The position numbers were made by a program, and so were the translations under genes. DNA of 64,000 bases from positions 6,982 through 70,981 of the forward strand of contig NZ_JAMQKA010000030.1 of assembly GCF_031569985.1 (NCBI RefSeq), read 5' to 3'. Below, piece by piece: positions 26,028-34,085 of this stretch; within the stretch, counting starts at the first letter, position 1; the number at the start of each line of letters is the position of its first letter. The notes beneath the pieces are model-generated. The model was not told the DNA's origin and made no database searches. It saw nothing but the letters and a program-made list of their open reading frames with translations. This stretch comes from JAMQKA01 sp031569985. GTDB taxonomy: Bacteria > Bacteroidota > Rhodothermia > Balneolales > Balneolaceae.

Positions 26028-26226
26028 ATATAGCGGGATTTAAGTAGTGGCTATTTATAATTCAAGACCTGCTCAAAATAGTCTCTATTATTGTTACAGA
26101 TTATATAAAGGATGGGTTAAATTCAATAGATATAATCTCTTTTGATTAAATAGCTGAAAATATTAAAGGCAAATCGTTTGCATAGGAAGCAATCTCGAAA
26201 GAAAGTAAAATAATCTATTCTTATGA

Positions 26227-26256
26227 TAAAAACCCTCTACACAAGTGTATAGAGGG
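26227..26256 (-). terminator. Terminator hairpin of a decayed gene
   Basis: A stem of about 10 bp (CCCTCTACAC/GTATAGAGGG, one mismatch) is followed by TTTTTAT on the minus strand. It is a close copy of the terminator at 26621-26653. Confidence 0.7.
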
Positions 26257-26269
26257 CTGATAAGATTAC

Positions 26270-26517
26270 CCAAGAGGTCTCCCTGTCGGATTATGAATTC
26301 ATCATCATCGTCCCAATCCGAATCCTTGTCTACCGCTCTCATTGTGATCCACCAGCCAGCCGCGCAGTATCTCCCAGACGAGGTCGGGGGCGTTGTTGGC
26401 TATAAACAGATCGGCATGGCCGAAGTCAATGTTACGCTTGTCTTCCGGTTGCAGACTGACCGTATGAGTGGTAATGTCGTCACTAGCAGTCAAACTGAGC
26501 GTATTAATAAAAAACAT
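26270..26517 (-). pseudogene. Remnant: hydrolase-like C-terminus with Asp-rich tail
   Basis: The 70-residue frame ends with a segment resembling the C-terminus of an alpha/beta hydrolase (DFGHADLFIANNAP, then VWEILRGWLVDH). It has no N-terminal half. Immediately downstream, in another frame, lies KDSDWDDDDEF, an Asp-rich tail like that of the neighbouring lipoprotein, followed by a matching terminator. This looks like the 3' end of a decayed gene with a frameshift. The hydrolase assignment rests on one short motif. Confidence 0.4.
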
Positions 26518-26620
26518 TTAATAATAGGATCATAAGTACCAGTTATTATATCGCTGTGATAAATGAGATATCAAATCTTGTTGCGTCTATTGCAAGCAAC
26601 CTTGGTTTTTCTACTGCACA

Positions 26621-26653
26621 TAAAAACCTCTACACAAACGAATGTGTAGAGGT
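26621..26653 (-). terminator. Rho-independent terminator of the Asp-tailed lipoprotein gene
   Basis: A perfect 10-bp stem (ACCTCTACAC/GTGTAGAGGT), an 8-base loop and a T-run on the minus strand lie 35 bp after the stop codon. Confidence 0.85.
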
Positions 26654-26687
26654 TATTGCTCAAGAGCGTTCTCGCAGAGGATATTAC

Positions 26688-27392
26688 CTAATCGTCGTCA
26701 TCGTCATTATCACGCCAATCGTCGTCATCATCCCAATCATCGTCATTATCGCGGTCGTGGCCACGGTGTTTAGGTAATACGAGGACGGCGGAAAATTCGT
26801 GGTCGGTTCCGGCCCCGAAAGCCACAAAACTGTTGGTTAGCCCACCACCTGTTGCACCTTCAAACCGCCCGGTACCCCCTGTAAAAACCATGGGATCCAT
26901 AAATTCGAAATCATATCCGGGCTTATCGGTCGGCAGCACGGCACCACGGATTTCGCCAAAAAGTTTGTCGCCGTTGGAGAAGGTGAAGGTACCTATTCCT
27001 TTGTAGTAGGGCAGCGCCTCGTTATCGGTAAGTTGCCCGTCATCAACAACATCCGTAGGATCTATACAGAAGTTAAAATGAATAGAAAAGTCACCAATAT
27101 TTTCTGCATGACCTTCTCCCACCTGGGTATCCAGCACCCTGGGATCATTGCATCGAGGATCCACAACTTGGCCGGTGGTGTTGGTAAAAAATTTTGCTTC
27201 AAAAGCTACGACAAGCTTATGCCTTTCGATCGGGAGCTTTCCATTTATGTGGTTATTCCCCCTGTTCCCTGGGGCAAGGTTTTCCAAAGAGGAATTCTCT
27301 TCCTGAAATTCATCATCAACCTCGCTGACATCGCAGGCAAATATCAGGCAAATACAAAGAAAGGCAAAAGCAAAAACATTGAGTGTCTTCAT
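26688..27392 (-). CDS. Lipoprotein with poly-Asp C-terminal tail
   Basis: A 234-residue lipoprotein with signal FAFLCICLIFACDVSE. The mature domain (residues 50-205) is rich in beta strands and contains GTFTFSNGDKLFGEIRGA and VFTGGTGRFEGATGGG. This is reminiscent of small beta-barrel (allene-oxide-cyclase/dirigent-like) proteins, though I cannot assign a family firmly. The last 25 residues are almost only Asp, Trp, Arg and Asn (for example RDNDDDWDDDDDW). Such tails may bind calcium or act as a sorting signal, which is inference. A near-identical tail fragment and terminator lie just downstream in a decayed copy. Confidence 0.75.
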   Translation of the reverse strand: MKTLNVFAFAFLCICLIFACDVSEVDDEFQEENSSLENLAPGNRGNNHINGKLPIERHKLVVAFEAKFFTNTTGQVVDPRCNDPRVLDTQVGEGHAENIGDFSIHFNFCIDPTDVVDDGQLTDNEALPYYKGIGTFTFSNGDKLFGEIRGAVLPTDKPGYDFEFMDPMVFTGGTGRFEGATGGGLTNSFVAFGAGTDHEFSAVLVLPKHRGHDRDNDDDWDDDDDWRDNDDDDD

Positions 27393-27664
27393 GGCATTAG
27401 GGTTTTGATTATGGTTTTATTTCTTCAAGATGCTTCTAACAACTATGTATGAAGATGGGAAGAGTGGCGATAAGATAATTATCAGCTATGTTGTAAAGGC
27501 TTTAAATTTTGTGATTCGATTAGCAATTATGTCGCAAATTAGTGGTTATTTGTTGCATCCGGCTTTTTTTACTCAGCTGACGAAACTTTCTTTAAGACTA
27601 GAATTCTACAGCAAGAAAAGCTATTATAGTTATTAACGGAACCGCGGAAATAGATACCAAGGAT
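27393..27664. other. Divergent intergenic region
   Basis: This 272-bp AT-rich region lies between the lipoprotein gene and the glycerate kinase gene, which are divergently transcribed. No element is confidently recognised. Confidence 0.4.
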
Positions 27665-28975
27665 ATGAACAGGTTGGCCGAAGAGATATTTAGCCGATCG
27701 CTGGAGACAGAAAATCCCTCCGCTGTTTTAAAAGAAATCATTAGCCATAATAGGATCGATATTGGTGACACCAGTATAGACCTGGACCAATATCCAGCGA
27801 TCTACGTTGCCGGCAGTGGAAAAGCTGCGTGGGAGATGGTGTACACGTTGTGTGAGGAGCTCGGCGAAAGAGTAAAACGGGCGCTGGCCATCAGTTCCTA
27901 CGAGCCATGTGGCGTCCACAGTAAAATCGAACTCCACCACGCCGCTCATCCTGTACCTGATGAAACCAGTATAAAAGCGGCAGAAAAGCTGATTCAGTTC
28001 TTGAAAGAGGTCCCCGAAAACAGTCTGTTGCTATATGCTGTTTCCGGGGGTACCTCGTCACTGGTTTGTCAACCGACAGGGGATATTTCCATCGAAGATC
28101 TTAACCGCACCTATGCCCTCTTGAATAACTGTGGTGCCAGTATCCAGGAGATCAATACGGTCCGCAAGCATATCTCCAGGGTGAAGGGAGGGCAGCTGCT
28201 GCGTCATCTCAATCCCTCAGTGACGCTGCTTGACCTGCTCATCTCTGACGTCCCGAATGATGACATCCAGTTCATCGGGAGCGGGCCTTCAATCCCTGAC
28301 ACCTCTACCTTCCAGGATGCCTACCATGTATTGCTGAAGTATGAGTTATGGGATCAGCTGCCCGGCTCCGTCATTAATCATATTGAGCAGGGCGTTGATG
28401 GCATCGTCCCCGAGACCCTGAAACCCGGGGAGGACTCGGTGAAAGATCATCGATCTATAATAGTAGGATCAGCTCGGAAGTTGGCGATAAAAGCAAGAGA
28501 TCTGCTGGAAGAGGAGGGATATAATTGTTGGGTGGCTGAACAAGCCTATTGTGATGATGTGGCCCAGGTGGTGCGTAACATTGCTGATAAAGTGATTGTT
28601 CTGGATGAGCACCAGAATCCATTTCCTTTACCAGCTGCTTTCATTTTCTATGGTGAAAGTACGGTGGAGGTAACAGGCAGTGGCAAGGGTGGTCGTAACC
28701 AGGAGCTGGCCCTGCGTGGAGCACTGGAGATCGAAGGATTTGAGAATATTACCTGGCTGAGCGTAGGTACGGATGGTATAGACGGACCCACGGATGCCGC
28801 TGGTGCCATCGTCTCGGGCAAAACCATAGCTGAAGCGGACAAGAAAGGAATCAATCCTCGTCATTATTTAAAGAACAATGACTCCTATCATTTCCACGAA
28901 CTGCTTGGAACACTGCTAAAGACGGGACCCACTGGCAACAATCTTATGGATCTCCAGATTGTATTGGTGGATTAG
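27665..28975 (+). CDS. Glycerate 2-kinase (DUF4147/MOFRL family)
   Basis: This 436-residue enzyme phosphorylates D-glycerate to 2-phosphoglycerate. The N-terminal domain contains AIYVAGSGKAAWEM and YAVSGGTSSLVCQP, plus TVRKHISRVKGGQLL and SDVPNDDIQFIGSGP. The C-terminal MOFRL domain shows TVEVTGSGKGGRNQELAL and the signature GTDGIDGPTDAAGA. Length and motifs are complete. It is monocistronic and flanked by repeat-rich intergenic DNA. It feeds glycerate from serine, glyoxylate or sugar-acid breakdown into glycolysis. Confidence 0.93.
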   Translation: MNRLAEEIFSRSLETENPSAVLKEIISHNRIDIGDTSIDLDQYPAIYVAGSGKAAWEMVYTLCEELGERVKRALAISSYEPCGVHSKIELHHAAHPVPDETSIKAAEKLIQFLKEVPENSLLLYAVSGGTSSLVCQPTGDISIEDLNRTYALLNNCGASIQEINTVRKHISRVKGGQLLRHLNPSVTLLDLLISDVPNDDIQFIGSGPSIPDTSTFQDAYHVLLKYELWDQLPGSVINHIEQGVDGIVPETLKPGEDSVKDHRSIIVGSARKLAIKARDLLEEEGYNCWVAEQAYCDDVAQVVRNIADKVIVLDEHQNPFPLPAAFIFYGESTVEVTGSGKGGRNQELALRGALEIEGFENITWLSVGTDGIDGPTDAAGAIVSGKTIAEADKKGINPRHYLKNNDSYHFHELLGTLLKTGPTGNNLMDLQIVLVD

Positions 28976-29926
28976 TGTTAACAGGCCTGGAATTTTTTAA
29001 ACGCTTTCAGTACATCCCGAATTTAAGAAAGAAATCTGTGATAGGTTTTAAAATGCTAAAATGTTGAGATGTTGAAGTGTTGATCAAAAGGTCGAAGGTC
29101 TAAAAGTCGGAACGTCGAAGGTTGAAAGGTGTTGAATCGTTGAGTTGTTGAATGGATTCTTTCTGGCATTGCTTGGTACCGTTCGCTCTGCGGCGGTACC
29201 CTGGATTGACGCTCTGCGTCCAAGGTACTTTTGAAAAAAACGGTTGTTCCTTTAATTCCGAGAACTCCTCGGTGCTGATGTCGACTTGGTCGATGGTTAC
29301 TTCTCTTGTCAGCACCTCTTCAGACAGAAATACTTCGGGTTTACACCAAATGCCAGAATTACGTTACGCTATTTACAGTGGTAAAATTGTTAGCTTGTCA
29401 TCCCTCTAACCCCCCACTCCATCGTTTAAAACTACGGGAGTGCATGCTTCGGCCCCCGGTAGGTGCTTTTTACATGTACTTTGCCCAAAGGGGTACGCCA
29501 TTTATTCCTTACTGCTCGTGTTTTTAAATTCCAGATTCCAACTCTCCGGCCTTGGAAAAGCTGACCGCCCGGAAGAAAACGAAGGGAAGCGTTAAGAAAA
29601 AATGTACATCCTACCGTGGCCAAGGTGCTGCCCAGGGCGACAGCATTACCACCCCGCTGTTCCGGATCAACGCCTCCATCACCGGGGTGTTTAACGATCC
29701 CGAGGATGACTTTGACCCAGAGCGACATACCCCAAAACAGCCGCACGTCGGTTTCCGGCGTGCGGCCTTATAATTACAAGCGTCTCTTAACTATAATTAG
29801 CAGACCTACTTAATTACAATTAGCAGACGTTCCTAATAGTAATTAAGTGACCCACTTAATTGTGAGAGGCTTTAAACGGCGTTTTTATGGTACTTATTTC
29901 TGGCTCAATGAATGCATGCCCGGCAG
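28976..29926. other. Repeat-rich gene desert with coding fossils
   Basis: A heptad-like repeat run at 29043-29155 includes the 38-bp identical copy of 3008-3045. A palindromic repeat at 29165-29235 is related to 23920-23995. Minus-strand codons from about 29380 to 29229 read like a protein fragment (KPEVFLSEEVLTREVTIDQV...ELKEQPFF) with an upstream stop. Plus-strand 29552-29773 has a GC3-rich frame (ITTPLFRINASITGVFNDP) without a family match. A T/A-rich block at 29775-29870 repeats ATTAGCAGAC and TTAATTA units. I see no intact gene. Confidence 0.55.
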
Positions 29927-30111
29927 GAAAATTCCCCATCGAAGGGGGCTCAGGGGGATGTAGCCAATGATGAAACTGTTTCACCATAAACTGATGGCAG
30001 CTTATTTCCCGACAGCTATAAAAAAGGCTATTGCCAAAGCCGGACGCTTTCAAGCCCGTGGGCAGAGCAGCACATCCCCCTTTTCTTCGGCGGTGGCCGA
30101 ATTCATTTCCC
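29927..30111. repeat. Left direct repeat flanking the DUF559 gene
   Basis: About 185 bp, starting GAAAATTCCCC and ending TTTCCC, recurs at 30634-30817 in the same orientation with scattered differences. It contains GGGGG-cTCAGGGGGATG, AAACtGTTTCACC, CTGATGG, AGCCGGACgCTTTcAAGCC, GCAGAGCAGCA and the hairpin TTCGGC-ggtg-GCCGAA. Just right of it are extra palindromes centred on TTCGAA (30108-30123 CCCCCTTCGAAGGGGG, and 30147-30160). Confidence 0.85.
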
Positions 30112-30228
30112 CCTTCGAAGGGGGAAGCTGTGAGCCATCCAGGGAATTCCCCTTCGAAAGGGACGCAGGGAATGTAATGAAAGGATCATCACTGGAAGAG
30201 CTTAAAAAAGGAATATAGCCACAACATC

Positions 30229-30618
30229 ATGGATTACTTAAAATACAATCCCAAACTCAAAAAACGAGCCCGAGAGCTGCGTAACAACAGCACGCCATCG
30301 GAGATTGCCCTCTGGAAATCACTCCGGGCAGGGCAACTGCGTGACTATACTTTCAACCGGCAAAAACCTATTGAGGAGTTTATTGTCGATTTTTATAACA
30401 AAAAGCTACGCCTGGTGATAGAGATTGACGGGGACAGCCATGATGACAAGCAGGAGTACGACCAGCAAAGACAAGCACGGCTGGAAGAGTTGGGCTGTAC
30501 CGTTCTCCGCTTTTATGATCACGATGTGATGAACCACATTGAAGGAGTAGTATATAAGATTAAAGAAACGATAACAGAATTAGAAAATAGCCGAAACACT
30601 CCCTCAAAGGAGAAGTAA
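30229..30618 (+). CDS. DUF559 endonuclease-domain protein (Vsr-like)
   Basis: This 129-residue protein of the DUF559 family has the Vsr-like PD-(D/E)xK nuclease fold. Conserved positions are visible: E25 in TPSEIALWKSLR, the FNRQKPI segment, D54 in IVDFY, E65 and D67 in LVIEIDGDSH, and H71. The C-terminal VLRFYDHDVMNHIE is also typical. No other domain is present. Function in vivo is unknown for this family, and nicking or structure-specific DNA cleavage is inferred from the fold. The gene is precisely enclosed by ~185-bp direct repeats rich in palindromes, which suggests a mobile or self-spreading cassette. Confidence 0.92.
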   Translation: MDYLKYNPKLKKRARELRNNSTPSEIALWKSLRAGQLRDYTFNRQKPIEEFIVDFYNKKLRLVIEIDGDSHDDKQEYDQQRQARLEELGCTVLRFYDHDVMNHIEGVVYKIKETITELENSRNTPSKEK

Positions 30619-30633
30619 TGTAATCCCCTGCAA

Positions 30634-30817
30634 GAAAATTCCCCCTTCGAAGGGGGTCAGGGGGATGGTAGCCCATGTTGAAACCGTTTCACCGTACACT
30701 GATGGGCAACTTGCTCCTAACAATTACAAGAAATGGCACTGTCAAAACCGGACACTTTTAAGCCCTTGAGCAGAGCAGCATATCCCCTTTCTTCGGCGGT
30801 GGCCGAATTTATTTCCC
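30634..30817. repeat. Right direct repeat flanking the DUF559 gene
   Basis: The second copy of the 29927-30111 repeat, offset by 706-707 bp. It opens with the perfect 16-bp palindrome CCCCCTTCGAAGGGGG (30641-30656), then TCAGGGGGATG, and ends with the same TTCGGC-ggtg-GCCGAA hairpin. The middle portion (about 30713-30740) has diverged. Confidence 0.85.
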
Positions 30818-30943
30818 ATCTTGGAGAGACTGGCAAGAAATCTCCCGCGCGTTGATGCTCAAACCCGGAGGGGAATTGTCCCTGTTTGGTTATTTGTGAA
30901 ACTTAATCGGTAAACGCGTTCTGTTTTAAGATGTAAGGTGCCA

Positions 30944-31852
30944 TCACTCCTGCTTCGCGCTCGAAACCACCGAAAGCTCATCATCTTCTTTGGATTTGTA
31001 CTTACGCCGCTTGTGGGCATCAATAACCTGGATAAGGATAGCCCCTACAATGATTAAGCCACAGGCGATCATTTCAAAAATAGAGGGATTTTGTCCTACA
31101 GAGAACCAAGCGATCAGAAGTGCTGCAATCGGGACCAGGTTTCCATAGATGACAACCTGCGTGGGGCCCAGGGAACGCAAGGCCCGCACCTTCACCCATT
31201 GGCCTACCCCTACGCCTATCGCACCGCCGGCAAGGATGGCGATCCAGGTCCACATGCCGAGATTGAGCCACGGTTCTTGAACAAGGGATGGAGAGGCGAT
31301 CAGCAGGTATAAACCGCCGCCGATAACCGTACGCATGGCCACCATGCTGATGGACCCGTATTTACGGGCCAGTGGCTTAATCAGGTGCAGTTCCACAACG
31401 GTGAGGATAAGAGCGATACATAGCAGCATGTCACCAACCCAATACCCTTCCACCATCAGACCGTCGTAGGCTAATGTAAGCGTTCCCAAGCCTGCCAGGA
31501 CCACCCCGATAAAGCCAGATTTCCCCATGTTTTCCGTACTGAGCAAGTAGCCGCACCCGGTACTGATGGCCGGTCCCAGTGCCAGCCATATAGAGGCCCG
31601 GGCCCCGTGTGTCAGTCCCAGGCCCTCGATACCAAGCCAGGGAGCCAGCGTGGCGCCCAACACAGAAACCAGCAGGAGGCGCAACCAATCTCTCTTTTCC
31701 ACAGCCGGGAAAAACTGGAAAGGCTGATCCTCTACTTTGGCATCGTAATAGCATTGTGCATACAATACACTCAGCATAGCAATACCACCCATTAAAAAAC
31801 GGGAGACACTGAATGAGATAGGAGCCATCTCCTTCAGGGCTACTTCGGCCAA
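30944..31852 (-). CDS. EamA/DMT-family transporter, start codon unclear
   Basis: A ten-TM drug/metabolite transporter built of two EamA repeats. Visible segments include WLGIEGLGLTHGARASIWLA in the first half and LAGGAIGVGVGQWVKVRALR with GPTQVVIYGNLVPIAALLIA in the second. The listed start is a TTG that would cut off half of the first helix. Homology-like codons continue upstream (HHGILLLFTFLWGANFILAE) to about 31909, but no ATG, GTG or TTG occurs before the in-frame stop of the preceding gene. An ATA at 31907-31909 follows a GGTGAGG. The real start may be a mutated ATG. The substrate is unknown. Confidence 0.8.
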   Translation of the reverse strand: MAEVALKEMAPISFSVSRFLMGGIAMLSVLYAQCYYDAKVEDQPFQFFPAVEKRDWLRLLLVSVLGATLAPWLGIEGLGLTHGARASIWLALGPAISTGCGYLLSTENMGKSGFIGVVLAGLGTLTLAYDGLMVEGYWVGDMLLCIALILTVVELHLIKPLARKYGSISMVAMRTVIGGGLYLLIASPSLVQEPWLNLGMWTWIAILAGGAIGVGVGQWVKVRALRSLGPTQVVIYGNLVPIAALLIAWFSVGQNPSIFEMIACGLIIVGAILIQVIDAHKRRKYKSKEDDELSVVSSAKQE

Positions 31853-31960
31853 TATAAAGTTTGCTCCCCAAAGAAAAGTAAAGAGCAGTAGAATGCCGTG
31901 ATGAGATATAGCCTCACCCGGTTGTATCTTGTTATCTGGGTGTTCTTTGTTAATAAGGCG

Positions 31961-32518
31961 TTAGGAAGCTGGTTCTATGGTGAAGGGTACTTTAACGTCA
32001 CTCCAGTGTACAATTGCAGTCCCGGAATTTTCGGAAACATCTTCAAAATAGAACATCAACTGTTCCATATGAGAACCTTCCTCAGGTGTCACTTCTACGC
32101 GAAGGGCATCTTCGCCACTGTCGTAGTCAAAAGCGCCCCACTGCTGGGCTACATTGTTGAAAATAACTGTCCACTGCTGATCTTTACTCGGAATGGTAAA
32201 GAGTCCATATGTGCCAGCCTCCAGCGGTTCTCCCTCAATCATCACATCATCTGAGAAAGTGATGGTTGTAGCTTCATTGGCCCCTGTTCGCCAGACTTCT
32301 CCAAATGGTTCCAGCCCGCCAAACACCTGGCGATCGTTCACGCTGGGGCGGCCATAAGTAATCGTTACCTGGGTGGTGCCAATGGTTTGACTGACCGAGG
32401 CGTTTGGACTGACACGAGTCTCGTTGGTGGCGCGGTCTTGACCCACTGCAAATTGCGTAACTAAGAATACCAGTGCTAATGAAAGGGTGGCGGCAGATAA
32501 AAAGTGTGTGAGTTTCAT
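31961..32518 (-). CDS. DUF2911 secreted protein
   Basis: A 185-residue exported protein with a signal peptide (residues 1-26, ending AVGQD). It matches the DUF2911 family common in Bacteroidota, with typical stretches VTITYGRPSVNDRQVFG, PFGEVWRTGANEATTITFS, LEAGTYGLFTIPSKDQQWTV and VIFNNVAQQWGAFDYD. The biochemical function of the family is unknown. It lies immediately upstream of the EamA gene and in the same reading frame, so the two may be cotranscribed. Confidence 0.92.
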   Translation of the reverse strand: MKLTHFLSAATLSLALVFLVTQFAVGQDRATNETRVSPNASVSQTIGTTQVTITYGRPSVNDRQVFGGLEPFGEVWRTGANEATTITFSDDVMIEGEPLEAGTYGLFTIPSKDQQWTVIFNNVAQQWGAFDYDSGEDALRVEVTPEEGSHMEQLMFYFEDVSENSGTAIVHWSDVKVPFTIEPAS

Positions 32519-32819
32519 CTCGACTTTATTTTAAAGTTTAACGTTCCCGATTTCATAATCCATAAACAATAGTGATGCATATTCGTTCTTAGGCCTGGTC
32601 AAAATCCCTGAAATTATTTGGTTAACATAAGTAACTGCAGCCTAAAACAAGAAAGTTTAATTATAAAAAAATTATAAAGGAGTCTGATATAATGTTACTC
32701 CTGTTACTCGATTACGAAATTTTATGCGGGGACATAGAAATACTAATCCCGTCACGGTAGGCTAGTATAGAAGGGAAAGTTGAATGAATTTTGAATTCAG
32801 GAATGAACTCTCCCAGGTG
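32519..32819. other. Intergenic, nothing recognised
   Basis: About 300 bp of AT-rich DNA between two same-strand genes. I see no repeat, RNA or operator. Confidence 0.4.
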
Positions 32820-33476
32820 TTACTGCACGTCATCTTTTAGCATATGTGAAAACTCCTTCCTGAACTTTTTAAGTTTGGGAGCGATAATTACCTGGCAATA
32901 TCCCGCATTGGGATTGTTTTCATAATAGTTCTGATGATAGTTTTCGGCTTTGGAATAGTTTTTCAAGGGGGATATCTCCGTCACGATAGGGTCTTCCCAC
33001 AAGTCGGATTTGTCGATCTCGGCTTTGGACTTCTCAGCAATTTTCTGCTGCTCCTCGTTGTGATAAAAAATGGCCGATCGATATTGAGGTCCAACATCAG
33101 GTCCCTGCCGGTTGAGGGTGGTGGGGTTGTGCGTGTGCCAGAGTACCGTTAGAAGCTGATCGTACGATATAACCTCGGGATCATAGATAATGCGTGTAAC
33201 CTCGGCATGGCCGGTACTTCCATAGGATACTTCTTTATAGGTGGGATTTTTCTTTTCTCCCCCGGCGTACCCTGCTTCAACATGCTTAACGCCTTTTAAC
33301 TCTTCAAAAATAGCCTCTACACACCAGAAGCACCCGGCTCCGAAAGTAGCTTCTTCAAGATTCTCATTGTTCATAGTATATGATTCCGTTGAACTTTTAT
33401 TTTGTTGAGCTTTTGATGTACATGCTGCAATAAGCAAAACTTGTACAACGATTAAAAAAAGATGACGGTACTTCAT
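32820..33476 (-). CDS. msrA: Peptide-methionine (S)-S-oxide reductase, lipoprotein form
   Basis: This 218-residue protein has a lipoprotein signal (VVQVLLIAACTSK, C19) and an MsrA catalytic domain. The catalytic Cys is in GAGCFWCVEAIF (48-52 region). The domain has GYAGGEKKNPTYKEVSYGSTGHAE and YDQLLTVLWHTHNPTTLNRQG, and the C-terminal ENNPNAGYCQ carries a resolving-type Cys. It repairs oxidised methionine in exported proteins. Membrane anchoring in the periplasm or outer membrane is inferred from the lipobox. Length of the catalytic part is normal. Confidence 0.93.
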   Translation of the reverse strand: MKYRHLFLIVVQVLLIAACTSKAQQNKSSTESYTMNNENLEEATFGAGCFWCVEAIFEELKGVKHVEAGYAGGEKKNPTYKEVSYGSTGHAEVTRIIYDPEVISYDQLLTVLWHTHNPTTLNRQGPDVGPQYRSAIFYHNEEQQKIAEKSKAEIDKSDLWEDPIVTEISPLKNYSKAENYHQNYYENNPNAGYCQVIIAPKLKKFRKEFSHMLKDDVQ

Positions 33477-33593
33477 AGGAGTTCAGTCTGTTGTTCGGGT
33501 TTACACGATACCATACGATATAACACCACATTTGGATTTATCATTTCTAATGTAGAAGTGTAAATCTTAATTAAAAATAGTTAAATATTTGAG

Positions 33594-33607
33594 TGAAAAC
33601 GATTACA
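33594..33607. promoter_or_regulatory. LacI/GalR-type operator match (site 1)
   Basis: TGAAAACGATTACA fits the LacI/GalR-family (cre-like) consensus TGNAANCGNTTNCA at every defined position. It lies about 480 bp upstream of susC. Confidence 0.5.
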
Positions 33608-33723
33608 AATTTTGTGCAATTTTATGGCTTACTGCATGCCTGTAGGAGGTCAGAATCCTATGGATAACCGGTAAAGTGTGACATACACACGTTTTTATAA
33701 GGGTTTGGATTAGTTGCATGCGA

Positions 33724-33737
33724 TGCAATCGTTTGCA
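33724..33737. promoter_or_regulatory. LacI/GalR-type operator match (site 2)
   Basis: TGCAATCGTTTGCA fits TGNAANCGNTTNCA at every defined position. It lies about 350 bp upstream of susC and 130 bp from site 1. Confidence 0.5.
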
Positions 33738-34085
33738 AGAAAAGGTTGATTTTTTAAGGTGAAATAGCTTAAATTTTAATTGTTCAACATTTTTTTTGTT
33801 GCTTAGGGAAATATGGGATAAAGAAGCACATTTTTCAGACATGGTGGAAATAATCAAAAAATGGGGAATATGGGGTTAAACAATTGATACAGACTCTCTC
33901 CTTACGATTACAATTTTTCCATTTCTGTTTATGTAGCTGAATGCTGTTCTAAAGATATTGCTGCGCAGCCTTTGTACGTAGAATGTCTTTAAACGGATTT
34001 CTTGGTCAATTTTGACTTGGCGGAATCCCATACCTTTCTAAACGATATCATTACATAACCATAAATAAACATAGGGAGTATCGTA

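Larger units (their letters stand above)
33477..34085. other. susC upstream region with two operator matches
   Basis: This 609-bp AT-rich region has no convincing gene. It contains two sites matching TGNAANCGNTTNCA (33594-33607 and 33724-33737) and a TTGCAT-gcg-ATGCAA inverted repeat at 33715-33729. GGGAG at 34075-34079 is a likely RBS for susC. Confidence 0.6.

Noticed and set aside
33603..33857. 84-codon minus-strand ORF upstream of susC
   Set aside because: AT-rich and without domain or RBS. It overlaps the operator sites and is more likely regulatory DNA.
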